Positions 17,563 through 30,098 of a stretch of DNA of 62,014 bases are shown piece by piece. The DNA comes from Thauera sp. 28 (GTDB lineage Bacteria; Pseudomonadota; Gammaproteobacteria; Burkholderiales; Rhodocyclaceae). The translations under genes and the position numbers were made by a program. The stretch covers positions 1 to 62,014 of the forward strand of contig NZ_AMXA01000023.1 in NCBI RefSeq assembly GCF_000310145.2. The letters run 5' to 3'. Numbering within the stretch: position 1 is the first letter of the stretch; each line of letters starts with the position of its first letter. The notes under the pieces were generated by a model, which saw only the letters and a program-made list of their open reading frames with translations, made no database searches and was not told the origin of the DNA.

Positions 17563-19491
17563 ATGCTGGCCCAATCACAACGGGAGCACATTGATCACGT
17601 GCTCGCCGTATCACAGACCGGAGCGCCCCCGTCCGACCGCATCGGGAGTTCGTGGGTACGCTGCATCCGCGACTACGGGCTCGACCCCTGTCGCCCGACG
17701 CGCGCCCATATCATCGAGCATGCGCGCCTGCGCGAACACCAGGACCATATCGAAGAGTTCCTCGGTGTCGCCCGCACCGGCATGGAGCAGCTCTACAAGC
17801 GCATGGCCGGCATCGGCTACGTGCTGCTGCTGACCGACGCCCACGGCATCGCGGTGGACTTCATCGGCAACGACGCCTGGGCGCGCGAACTCAAGCAGTC
17901 CGGCCTCTACCTTGGCGCCGACTGGAGCGAGGCGCGCGCCGGCACCTGTGCAGTGGGAACCTGCATCGTCGAGAAAACGCCGATCACGGTCCATCACGCC
18001 GACCACTTCGACGCCACCCACATCTCGCTGACCTGCAACGCCGCCCCCTTGTTCGACCCCACCGGGGATTTCCTCGGCGTGCTCGACGTCTCCGCACTGA
18101 CCTCGCCTTCGCCCCGCGACAGCCAGCACCTGGCGCTGCAGATGACCACCATGTTCGCGCAGATGGTCGAGGACGCCAACTTCCTGCGCTACTTCCGCGA
18201 CCGCTGGGTGCTGCGCCTGGGCTCGGCATGGTCGATGGTGGATGTATCGGGCGAGATCATGCTCGCCTTCGATGCCGACGGCGTCATCGTCGGCACCAAC
18301 AGCGGCGCCCGCAAGTCGCTGCGCCCCTTGCGCGGCGGCAATGACGGCGCGCTGGTCGGCCGCACGCTCGGCGAGATCTTCCGCGAGGGCATGGACTCGA
18401 TCTGGCGCATTGCCCGGGCCGGCTTCACCGCGGACCGCACCGCGCTGTCGACGGGCAGCGGCGAGGTCTACTACGGCACCGTCGTACAGCCCCGCATCGC
18501 CCCGCGTGCGGCACGGTCGACCGAAACCGAAGCGGCTGCGCGCGCGCCGGCGCTCGAACGCCTGGCGGGCGACGATCCGCAGATGCAGCGCCTGATCGCG
18601 CAAGCCTCCAGGCTGGTCAACCGCCCGGTCAACATCCTGGTCCACGGCGAAACCGGCACGGGCAAGGAGGTCCTCGCCAAGGCGCTGCACGAGTCCAGCG
18701 AACGCGCTGCAAAGCCCTTCGTGGCGGTCAATTGCGCGGCCATTCCCGAGTCGCTGATCGAGAGCGAATTGTTCGGCTATACCGCCGGCACCTTCACCGG
18801 TGGGCGCAGCAAGGGCATGCGCGGCCTCATCCAGCAGGCCGACGGCGGCACCCTCCTGCTCGACGAGATCGGCGACATGCCGCTGCACTTGCAGACCCGA
18901 CTGCTGCGGGTCCTGGCCGAGCGCGAGATACTGCCGCTCGGCGCCGAAAAGCCGATACCCGTCAACCTGACCGTGGTCGCCGCCTCGCACCGCGACCTGC
19001 GCAAACTGATCGCCGAGGGCAGCTTCCGCGAAGATCTCTACTACCGCCTGTGCGGGGCCATCCTGTACCTCCCGCCGCTGCGCGAACGCCGCGACCTCGA
19101 CTACCTGATCGAGCGCCTGCTGGCGGCCGAGGGCAGCGAACTCGGCACCAACGCCACCCTCGACTTACGCGCTCGCCATGCCTTGCTCGACTACAGCTGG
19201 CCCGGCAACGTGCGCCAGTTGCGCAACGTGCTGCGCTTCGCGCTGGCGGTCTGCGATGGCGGAACGATCACCACCGATGACCTGCCCGCCGAGCTCATGT
19301 CCGCCGACCACCGCGCCCCCGCAGCAACCGAGGGCCCGGAGGCAACACGCGGCGAGGCGGCCGAACTCGAGGCCGCGCTGCGCCGCCAGCGCTGGAACGT
19401 CACTGCCGCCGCAGTAGAGCTCGGCATTGCGCGCGCCACCGTGTATCGGCAGATGAAGCGCTTCGGCATCGTGCCGCCGAACCAGCTGTGA
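17563..19491 (+). CDS. AcoR-like sigma-54-dependent transcriptional activator
   Basis: This 642-residue enhancer-binding protein has an N-terminal sensory part with a GAF-like region (about 60-200, EARAGTCAVGTCIVEKTPI...HISLTCNAAPLFD, as in AcoR). A central AAA+ domain follows (Walker A GETGTGKE at about 362, Walker B GGTLLLDEIGD), and then a Fis-type helix-turn-helix (NVTAAAVELGIARATVYRQMK). The sigma-54 contact loop reads GTFTGG (409-414) in place of GAFTGA. Three sigma-54 promoters with shared upstream inverted repeats lie in the island it borders, so it is the likely inducer-responsive activator. I chose the ATG at 17563, with AGGAG seven bases upstream, over the in-frame ATG at 17536. 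Confidence 0.87.
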   Translation: MLAQSQREHIDHVLAVSQTGAPPSDRIGSSWVRCIRDYGLDPCRPTRAHIIEHARLREHQDHIEEFLGVARTGMEQLYKRMAGIGYVLLLTDAHGIAVDFIGNDAWARELKQSGLYLGADWSEARAGTCAVGTCIVEKTPITVHHADHFDATHISLTCNAAPLFDPTGDFLGVLDVSALTSPSPRDSQHLALQMTTMFAQMVEDANFLRYFRDRWVLRLGSAWSMVDVSGEIMLAFDADGVIVGTNSGARKSLRPLRGGNDGALVGRTLGEIFREGMDSIWRIARAGFTADRTALSTGSGEVYYGTVVQPRIAPRAARSTETEAAARAPALERLAGDDPQMQRLIAQASRLVNRPVNILVHGETGTGKEVLAKALHESSERAAKPFVAVNCAAIPESLIESELFGYTAGTFTGGRSKGMRGLIQQADGGTLLLDEIGDMPLHLQTRLLRVLAEREILPLGAEKPIPVNLTVVAASHRDLRKLIAEGSFREDLYYRLCGAILYLPPLRERRDLDYLIERLLAAEGSELGTNATLDLRARHALLDYSWPGNVRQLRNVLRFALAVCDGGTITTDDLPAELMSADHRAPAATEGPEATRGEAAELEAALRRQRWNVTAAAVELGIARATVYRQMKRFGIVPPNQL

Positions 19492-19545
19492 ACGCGCGCC
19501 TGGCACGGGCACACGCATGCGGCGTGCCCACGCGGGCTCAGCACA

Positions 19546-20154
19546 TCACGCAGCCTGCACCCGGAATACCGCCTGGTCGCTCCAGTGCTCGACCAGGATG
19601 CGCGCCACGCGTTGCTGCCAGAGCTCACCGAAGCGCCGGCGCGCATCCGCATCGGCCTCGCCACGCAGGCAGGCGCCGAGCAGCACCGATGTATCGGGGT
19701 GGGCCGGCACGCGTGAAAGGTCCGCGGCGGCATCCACCGCCGCACCGCTGTCGATGCGTGTGAAGCGCAGCGACAATGGCAGCGCCACCTCGAACTGCTG
19801 CAGCTCGCGGCGCACGAAAGCGCCACCGATGCCCTTGAAGCCGCCCTGCTGGGCCGCGCCCGTGAGCAGCGTGAGCACGCTGGCGATGACGCCGGTGACG
19901 CCGGCATCCAGCCGCTCCGCGAAGTCAATACGCACACCGCCACGTTCCGGCAGCTCGCCGGGGTAGAGCGCGGCCAACGCCTGACAACCGAGCGCATAGG
20001 CCGAGGCCACGGTCGGACACGAGTGACCGGCGAGCCTGACCGCGTCCTCGTAGCCATACTCGAGCACCCCTGCGTCGGCGGCGCCGAGGAAGTCGGCAAG
20101 TGGATCGCGCACACGCAGGCGCGGAACATGGCGGTAGAAATCGGGCAGACTCAA
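19546..20154 (-). CDS. FmdE-like domain protein
   Basis: The 202-residue product contains AGHSCPTVASAYALGCQAL (residues 43-61), resembling the GHxCPxxxxGYR start of FmdE, a domain encoded with molybdenum formylmethanofuran dehydrogenase and found singly in many bacteria. Cys46 and nearby His44 could bind a metal. The remainder is soluble and unremarkable, without signal or membrane segments. It converges on the AcoR-like gene. The function is unknown, and the family match is from the motif alone. Confidence 0.55.
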   Translation of the reverse strand: MSLPDFYRHVPRLRVRDPLADFLGAADAGVLEYGYEDAVRLAGHSCPTVASAYALGCQALAALYPGELPERGGVRIDFAERLDAGVTGVIASVLTLLTGAAQQGGFKGIGGAFVRRELQQFEVALPLSLRFTRIDSGAAVDAAADLSRVPAHPDTSVLLGACLRGEADADARRRFGELWQQRVARILVEHWSDQAVFRVQAA

Positions 20155-20280
20155 GAGGGCTCCTCGCGGTCAGGACTGGACGCAACGCAACAGTGCAAGT
20201 CGCGGATTGTCCTCGGCGCCGCATGGCTGTGCCTTGATCCACCTCAGGGCCCCAGGGCAATCGCACCAACCGCATAGGCC

Positions 20281-20590
20281 CCGGAAAGCGCGGCGCGCAT
20301 CGCCCGCCGTGGGAGCAACGCCAGTCGCGAGGGGTTGAAGACGAAGACGATGGGGGGTCGCCCAAAGAGCTCGCGGCTTGCGCCGCGCCTACCGGAAGGC
20401 GCGGCGCGCATCGCCCGCCGTGGGAGCGACGCCAGTCGCGAGGGGTTGAAGGCGAAGACGATGGGGGGTCGCCCAAAGAGCTCGCGGCTTGCGCCGCGCC
20501 TACCGGAAGGCGCCACGCGCATCGCCCGCCGTGGGAGCGACGCCAGTCGCGAGGGGTTGAAGGCGAAGACGATGGGGGGCGCGCGAAAGA
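20281..20590. repeat. 111-bp tandem repeat, about 2.8 units, REP-like
   Basis: Units begin at 20281, 20392 and 20503, so the period is exactly 111 bases, with few differences between units. Each contains GGGAGCGACGCCAGTCGCGA and a facing CTCGCGGCTTGCGCCGCGCC. It is related to the clusters at 1-104 and 4313-4617. Together with 20155-20280, where I see no gene, it fills the gap between two minus-strand genes. Confidence 0.88.
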
Positions 20591-20607
20591 CTCGCTGCTC
20601 GTCCTGC

Positions 20608-21651
20608 TCAGACGCGCAGGTCGACCTGGCTCACGGTGCCGACACGGCCGTCCTCGCGCAGATAGATGCTGCTCGCACGCATCAGGCCCTGGATGTCGTT
20701 GGCAGCGTCCTTGAGGCTGAACGGCGTATCGACCCTACCGAGATAGAAAGCGCCGACGCCGGCTTCGTTCAAGGTCTGCAGCCTGCCCTTGCCCTCGGCA
20801 TCGGGCGACCACAGCCTCAGCTGCGACCATGCCGCATCCGCCTCGTCGATCCAGCCGTTGCCGTCGTCGTCGAGGCGGGCAAGCTCTGCGAAGCCGTCGC
20901 CGCTGGCCGGACCGAAGAGCTCGCGGCCGTCATCGATACGCCCGTTTCCATTGCGGTCGAAGGCCAGGAAGCCACTGCCATTGAGCAGCGGCAACTGCTC
21001 CTTGCGGCCGTCGCCATCAAGATCGAAGTCGAAGCGCACATCCGACAGGGCTGCCGCCGGGCCGCCGAAGTCGAGCACCAGGGGGTCCTTCAGGCGCTGG
21101 TCGCCAGCACGCAGGCTGAACGACACCGACTCGGTGTAGCTGCGCGACATCGCGAAGCCGAGCTCGAAGCGGATTTCGGCGCCATCGGCGGTGCGCACCA
21201 CGCCGGCAGCACTGAAGGCCAGCTGCTCGGACTCGGCGTAGGTCGCACTGAAGTCGTACTCCACGCCGAAGCCGGCGCGGGCCGCAGCGACCTGCCCCGC
21301 GCCGATGCCAGTCGCCATGTCAGGGCTCGACGCGCCCCCTGATGCGCCTGCCCCCAGCTCGCGCAGGTCGAGGCGGCGCACCGGCTCGCCGGTGAGGAAC
21401 TCGATCATGCGCACGAGCACGGCCAGACGGGGGTCGCGGTCGATCACGTCCTCCATCGCCTGCTCCACCGTTGCAGCGTCCGCAGTCAGCGCAGCCTGGC
21501 CTGCGGCGGAAATCTGCACCGCGCCACGCCCGGACTGAGCACCCGTCGCTTCCGGCGCGTCGCGCCACACCGCCAGGCGCTCGCGCACCTCGGTCGACTG
21601 GGAGAAGCGGTGCGCAGACTGGAGTTCGATGTCAAAAGCGGCGATCTTCAT
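20608..21651 (-). CDS. Protein with EF-hand-like calcium-binding loops
   Basis: The 347-residue protein has no signal peptide. Residues about 210-275 hold three Asp-rich loops: DFDLDGDGRKE, DRNGNGRIDDGRE and DDDGNGWIDEAD, of the EF-hand/dockerin type. Before them lies a strand-rich region with YTESVSFSLRAGDQRLKDPLVLDFGG. Such proteins are common in proteobacteria and remain uncharacterised. I infer calcium binding only. The C-terminus (YLREDGRVGTVSQVDLRV) resembles the end of many related hypotheticals. It stands alone, preceded by the nifJ leader on the other strand. Confidence 0.7.
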   Translation of the reverse strand: MKIAAFDIELQSAHRFSQSTEVRERLAVWRDAPEATGAQSGRGAVQISAAGQAALTADAATVEQAMEDVIDRDPRLAVLVRMIEFLTGEPVRRLDLRELGAGASGGASSPDMATGIGAGQVAAARAGFGVEYDFSATYAESEQLAFSAAGVVRTADGAEIRFELGFAMSRSYTESVSFSLRAGDQRLKDPLVLDFGGPAAALSDVRFDFDLDGDGRKEQLPLLNGSGFLAFDRNGNGRIDDGRELFGPASGDGFAELARLDDDGNGWIDEADAAWSQLRLWSPDAEGKGRLQTLNEAGVGAFYLGRVDTPFSLKDAANDIQGLMRASSIYLREDGRVGTVSQVDLRV

Positions 21652-21698
21652 GGGCGGACTCCCGGCTTGCGTGGCGATGGATGATTAACGGCATCCGG

Positions 21699-21822
21699 AT
21701 CAAGGACTTGAGCCCACCTTGATACCCTGGCGACAGCACTCGGCATGGCCGCCGCCGCCGTGCCTCGCTTCACGCACGACGCAATTGATTCCGCTCATGG
21801 AATCATTCCATGACAAATGTCA
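21699..21822 (+). promoter_or_regulatory. Palindromes in the nifJ upstream region
   Basis: Three inverted repeats precede nifJ: ATCAAGG-N11-CCTTGAT (21699-21723), GATTCC-N6-GGAATC (21787-21804) and TGACA-AA-TGTCA (21811-21822). They are candidate operators for oxygen- or metabolite-responsive control. None is a clean FNR site. Confidence 0.4.
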
Positions 21823-21880
21823 AATGTTGCACCGCAATGTCTTCGTATCGTGGTTCATCGTCGGCATCGAGGAGTGTTCC

Positions 21881-25508
<3,628 letters not shown>

Positions 25509-25516
<8 letters not shown>

Positions 25517-26534
25517 GCTCGACACCCCCGACCTGCGCACCACCTACCTCGGCCTGGCGCTGAAGAACCCGCTCGTGCCGTCCTCCACGCCGCTCAGCCG
25601 CAGCCTCGACCCGGTGCTCCATCTGGAGGACGCTGGAGCGGCGGCAATCGTCATGCACTCGCTGTTCGAGGAGGACGTGATCAACGACGAGCGCATGATG
25701 GACCGCTTCCTGATCCATCCCGACACCTTCGGCGAAGCTGCCGGCCACCTGCCTGCCGACGCCGGCTACCAAAGCAAGCTCGACACCTACCTCGAGCAGA
25801 TCGAGTGCCTGAAGGCGCGCTTGTCCATCCCGGTAATCGCCAGCCTCAACGGCAGTTCGCTGTCGGGCTGGGTCGAGCTCGGCCGCGAGATGGAAGCAGC
25901 CGGCGCCGACGCGCTCGAACTCAACGCCTGGTACATGGCGAGCGACCCGGCGCTCACCGGCACCGCGTTGGAAGAGCGCTACCTCGCCCTGCTGCGCGAG
26001 CTGACTGCGGTGGTCAAAATCCCGGTGACGATGAAGCTGTCGCCCTTCTTCTCCGCGCTGCCCAACTTCGTTGCCCGCATCGAAGCGGCCGGCGGCGCCG
26101 GCGTGTCCCTCTTCAACCGCTTCTTCCAGCCCGACATCGACCTCGACACCTTGTCCGTGGTCGACCGCGTGCAGTTGTCCTCGCCGGCCGACGGCCTGCT
26201 CACGATGCGCTGGATCGCGCTGCTGCACGGCCACACCAGCCTGAGCCTGGCCGCGACCGGCGGCGTGCATGGGGCAGAGGACGCGCTCAAGATGCTGCTC
26301 GCCGGTGCCGACGTCGTGCACATGGCGAGCGCATTGCTGAAGAACGGCCCGCAAGCCCTCACCGAAACGCTGGCGGGCATGACGCGCTGGATGCACGAGC
26401 GTGAATACGAATCGGTGGCGCAGCTAAAGGGCTCGATGAGCCAGCGCAGGCTGGCCGACCCGAGTGCCTTCGCGCGTGCGGCCTATCTCAACGCGATCGA
26501 CTCGTTCAGCCCGCCGCCCGGGGTGCGTTACTGA
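25509..26534 (+). CDS. Dihydroorotate dehydrogenase-like protein
   Basis: The 341-residue TIM-barrel flavoprotein resembles PyrD (LGLALKNPLVPSSTPLS, PVIASLNGSS, ADALELNAWY, PVTMKLSPFFS, GVHGAEDALKMLLAGADVV). It overlaps nifJ by 8 bases, so translation is coupled. Genes of this type often follow nifJ in proteobacteria, which argues for a role tied to that enzyme rather than pyrimidine synthesis; that role is not established. FMN binding is expected from the family. Confidence 0.82.
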
Positions 26535-26545
26535 GAACGGCAGGC

Positions 26546-27970
26546 TCAGGCGAGGGCAGCCAGCAGTTCGGCGATCGCCTCGTCCTTGTCCGCATCGGCC
26601 GCCTCGCCTGCCCACTCGGGGTGGGCACGGGCACGGCCGAGCGCCGCTGGCAGCGCCCCGCTGCGCCACTGGCGGACGACCGGGTCGACCGCTGACTCGA
26701 CTGCCGGCGCGACCGCCGCCGTTGCGGCTGCGCGACCGAGCTCGATCGGCTGCATCGCAGCGTGACCGCGGCCTTCCAGCGCTGCAAGCAGTTCGCGCTG
26801 GCGCAGTGCGACGATACGCAGGATGGCATCGTCGACCGTCAGTTCGCGGTGGCCGCGCAACTTGGCGGCGATGCGCTCGCCATAGTGGCCGAAGGTCTGC
26901 CACAGGCCACCGGCGAGGGCACCGAGCGCCGCCGCGGCACCCAGCGTGATGCCGCCCACCATCAGGTCCACACCGACGCCGGCGGCCGCCCCCGCTGCGG
27001 CGCCGGTGCCCAGGCGAACGCCCATCTGGCGCAGAGTCTCGGGGTTGAAGAGGTCATCCTCCCAGCGTCCGTCGGCGAGCGGCAGTTCGTCGAGCCGGGC
27101 ATCATCGGGGCGGAAGCGGTACAGGCGCAGCAAGGCATCGACACAGGCTTGTTCGCGCGCGCGCACCACGGCGTGCAGGCGCTCGACCGCGGCCTTCAGC
27201 GCGGCCTCGCTGGCCTCGCCGGCGGGCTCGTCGATACGGTCGCGACGGGCGGCGAGCTCCACCAGCAGCTCGGCAACGAGGCGTTGTGCGGCCTCGCCGC
27301 GAGCATCGGCTTCGCGCGCACGCGCATCGATGAGCGCCTGCAGCCGGGGGCGATGGGCGTGGATCAGGGTAGCGAGTGTGTCGAACAGCTCGCGCTCACC
27401 GTCGAGCGGTGGCGCCACGGTGTCGAAGCTCACCACCGCATGCAGGCCGAGGCGCGCGAGCGCGGCGCGCCAGTCGGCCACCCGCGCATTCGGCGCGGCG
27501 ACAAAGTTGAGCACCGGTAGCACGGGACGAGCGCAGGCGGCGAGCAGTTCGAGTTCGTCGCGGTGCTTGGGCAGTACCGGGTCGCGCGCATCGATCACGT
27601 ACAGCGCGGCATCGCTCGCCAGCATCTGCCGCAACACCTTGGCCTCCTGCTCGAAGCGGCCACGCGCCGCCTCGCTGGCGAGAAAGCGTGCGACACGCTC
27701 CGGCCCGTCCACACGCTCGCCTGCTGCGACCAGGCCATCGCTGAACTCCAGCAACGCGATCGCATCCTCCATGCCGGGCGTATCGAAGAGCTCGGCCGCT
27801 GGCAAGCCGTCGGCCATCAGGCGCAGGCCCTCGACATGGCGCGTGGTGCCAGCGCAGTCCGACACCTCGCCAAAACCCACGTCCCGCGCCAGGGTGCGCA
27901 GCAGCGAGGTCTTGCCGGTGTTGGTGTGGCCGACCACGGCCAGGCGCAAGGTGTCATTCATCGCGTGCAT
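26546..27970 (-). CDS. GTPase with DUF3482-like C-terminus
   Basis: The 474-residue protein begins with a small G domain: G1 GHTNTGKTS, G3 DTPG, and N-terminal switch around GTTRHVEG. The C-terminal half has glycine/alanine-rich amphipathic hairpins ([34 protein letters not shown]) that suggest membrane insertion, as in DUF3482 GTPases. The start at 27970 has AAGGA seven bases upstream and lies 4 bases after the stop of the DUF2868 gene, so both are in one operon. The pair is widespread in beta- and gammaproteobacteria. Its role is unknown, perhaps envelope or channel related. Confidence 0.8.
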   Translation of the reverse strand: MHAMNDTLRLAVVGHTNTGKTSLLRTLARDVGFGEVSDCAGTTRHVEGLRLMADGLPAAELFDTPGMEDAIALLEFSDGLVAAGERVDGPERVARFLASEAARGRFEQEAKVLRQMLASDAALYVIDARDPVLPKHRDELELLAACARPVLPVLNFVAAPNARVADWRAALARLGLHAVVSFDTVAPPLDGERELFDTLATLIHAHRPRLQALIDARAREADARGEAAQRLVAELLVELAARRDRIDEPAGEASEAALKAAVERLHAVVRAREQACVDALLRLYRFRPDDARLDELPLADGRWEDDLFNPETLRQMGVRLGTGAAAGAAAGVGVDLMVGGITLGAAAALGALAGGLWQTFGHYGERIAAKLRGHRELTVDDAILRIVALRQRELLAALEGRGHAAMQPIELGRAAATAAVAPAVESAVDPVVRQWRSGALPAALGRARAHPEWAGEAADADKDEAIAELLAALA

Positions 27971-27974
27971 GCAT

Positions 27975-29426
27975 TCATCCTTCGCCGCCCGCCTGTTCCA
28001 GCCAGGCGAGCGCTGCGGCCTCATCCTCGACCAGGGCGCCATCGAGCCCGAGGCGGGCAAGACCATCGCGCCACTGCGGCAGGCGCGCGGCAGGCCGGCC
28101 GGCAGTGCGCGCCCAGACCTTGATTGCGGCACTGCGGTCAGCCAGGTCGGCGACGAGCCCGAGACTGCCGCGATCCGGTGTCTGGCGCGCATCCACCGCG
28201 ACCAGCAGGCGCGCGGGCGGGCGGGCCGCAAGCCGCTCCAGGAGGGTACGGCGCTGCTCACGCGAGTCGATGCGTCCGCCGTCCTGCCAGGGCATCCCGG
28301 ACCGCTGCGGCGGCCAATCGAGGTCTTCTCCAAGTTCGAGCGCCACGGCGATCACGTCGTCCGCAGCAGACGCCGCTGCCGCGTGGCGTTGCGGTCGCGG
28401 CATGCGGGCGGGCTCGGGATCGCTGACGCCGATGCGCAGGCTGTCGGGCATCAACAGCGGGCGCAGGCGGGCATACCCCGGCAGCGACACGTCCAGGCCG
28501 ATGCGGCCCAGGCCACGCTGCCATAAGCCCGCACACAGCAGTGCCAGCGCCAGGCGCGGCAGCACGCCATAGACCACCACCGCACCGAGCAACCAGCCCG
28601 CCCATGCGCGACGACCAGCCTCCTCCAGCATCGGCGCGTCGCCGCTGGCCGCGACCAGCGCAGCGTCGGGCACCGGGAAGCCGATTGCCGCCGGCAGCGC
28701 GCCAAGCGCCGCGCTGAGACTGATGAAGGTGTGCGCGGGCAAAATGGTGGTCTCCCACACGAAGCCGTAGCGCCGGGTCGCCAGCAGCACCAGCACCCCC
28801 AGCGCCGCGCCCAGCAGTGCCGCCAGCCACAGCGCGTGGCTCACCGCGCCGATGCCCCACGCGGCAAGGCGTCCGCGCGCCAGCAGACTGCCGAGCGCGG
28901 CGGGCAGATCGGCAGCCGCCTGGCTGCGGTCGAGGACGCCCACCAGCCTGAGCCACGCGCGCCCAAGCAGGCCACCGCGGCCAGGGCCGCCCCCCATGCG
29001 CCCCTGCAGCCCAAGGCCGAACAGCCACAGCAGCAGACTCAGCACATGCACCCCGAGCAGACCACCGACGGCCCACACCACGTTGATCGGTCGCCCGCCA
29101 TCGCCGAGCACACCTGCAGCGGCCGCAAAGCCGGCAAGCAGCGCGAGCAGGAGCGCAAGCGCGAGCAGCATGCGCGCACGCCCATGCCAGCGTACGACCG
29201 CATCGCACCAGCCCATGCGCGCACCAAGCAGCGCGGCACGCTGCAGCACGCGCGCGCCGAAGTCAGGGCCGGCCTTGCGCGCCTGGGCATTGGCTTCGTC
29301 GTCGTCGAGAGGCCCGTGCCGCGTCTCATGGCGACGCACCAGCTCGGCCAGCCAGTGCACTTCGAGCCGGCCCAAGCGGTGGCTGCTTGCCTCAGAGGCG
29401 CTCAAGGGTGTTTGTCCGCGATCCAT
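27975..29426 (-). CDS. DUF2868 membrane protein
   Basis: The 483-residue protein has several membrane segments: a pair near residues 85-145 (MLLALALLLALLAGFAAAA and VVWAVGGLLGVHVLSLLLW), a third near 200-225, and another near 285-310. They are separated by soluble parts, with a soluble C-terminal domain of about 150 residues. It precedes the DUF3482 GTPase gene, its usual partner. The start is placed at MDRGQTPLS; the frame is open further upstream but without a convincing start. The function is unknown. Confidence 0.75.
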   Translation of the reverse strand: MDRGQTPLSASEASSHRLGRLEVHWLAELVRRHETRHGPLDDDEANAQARKAGPDFGARVLQRAALLGARMGWCDAVVRWHGRARMLLALALLLALLAGFAAAAGVLGDGGRPINVVWAVGGLLGVHVLSLLLWLFGLGLQGRMGGGPGRGGLLGRAWLRLVGVLDRSQAAADLPAALGSLLARGRLAAWGIGAVSHALWLAALLGAALGVLVLLATRRYGFVWETTILPAHTFISLSAALGALPAAIGFPVPDAALVAASGDAPMLEEAGRRAWAGWLLGAVVVYGVLPRLALALLCAGLWQRGLGRIGLDVSLPGYARLRPLLMPDSLRIGVSDPEPARMPRPQRHAAAASAADDVIAVALELGEDLDWPPQRSGMPWQDGGRIDSREQRRTLLERLAARPPARLLVAVDARQTPDRGSLGLVADLADRSAAIKVWARTAGRPAARLPQWRDGLARLGLDGALVEDEAAALAWLEQAGGEG

Positions 29427-29565
29427 GGCCTGCAAGGATAGCAATAGCGGCCGCCACAAAGCAGCGCACTTGCATTGCAAAGAAGATGCCCATCGTTGAC
29501 CACAGTCAATCACCTTGCCAGGAAAAGGGTTAGCCTTCGGGTTTCGACCTCAGCCATGTAAAACC

Positions 29566-30042
29566 ATGACGACCGACCTCTTCCACTGGTCCGATGAGTT
29601 CAGCGTCGGGCTGCAGGAGATCGACGAACAGCACAAGGAACTCGTCGACCTGCTCAACCAACTGCATGAGGCAATCCGGGAGCATCACGGCTCCGCGACC
29701 TCGCGCCAGATACTGGACAAGCTCGCCGACTACACACGCACGCACTTCGCCGTAGAAGAAAGCCTGATGCGGGTGTCGAACTACCCCGAGTTCGCTGCAC
29801 ACAAGCAGAACCACGAAGATCTGATCGGCCAGGTGCGCGCACTGCAGGAAAAGCTCGATACCGGGCAGGCCACCATCACCTTCGAACTGCTGCACTTCCT
29901 CAAGGTGTGGCTGACTCGCCATATCAACGAGGCCGACAAGCGCTTCGGAGCCTACTTCATCGAATCCGGCGGCGAGACCAAGTGGTCCGATCACGTCGAG
30001 CAGGCGATGAAGAAGCGCAAATGGTGGTGGAAGTTCTGGTAA
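29566..30042 (+). CDS. Bacteriohemerythrin
   Basis: The 158-residue protein is a single hemerythrin domain. The di-iron ligand pattern is visible: His7 in FHWSDEF, His23 in DEQHKE, then THFAVEESLM, AHKQNHEDL and TRHINEADKRF, supplying the remaining His, Glu and Asp ligands. It binds oxygen reversibly and may deliver or sense oxygen in microaerobic growth. The basic tail KKRKWWWKFW is unusual and could touch membrane or nucleic acid. The ATG at 29566 matches the normal family N-terminus, so I rejected the longer frame. Confidence 0.9.
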   Translation: MTTDLFHWSDEFSVGLQEIDEQHKELVDLLNQLHEAIREHHGSATSRQILDKLADYTRTHFAVEESLMRVSNYPEFAAHKQNHEDLIGQVRALQEKLDTGQATITFELLHFLKVWLTRHINEADKRFGAYFIESGGETKWSDHVEQAMKKRKWWWKFW

Positions 30043-30098
30043 GCCGCCGCCAACAATCGCCAATCGATCAACCGCAAACTCGACCCCACGAGGACACG

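Noticed and set aside
20227-20245. FNR-like site upstream of the FmdE-like gene
   Set aside because: Only one half (TTGAT) fits; the other half is too far from consensus to support a call.
20281-20590. Possible CRISPR array because of regular spacing
   Set aside because: The whole 111-bp unit repeats, with no variable spacers and no cas genes; it is a REP-like tandem array.
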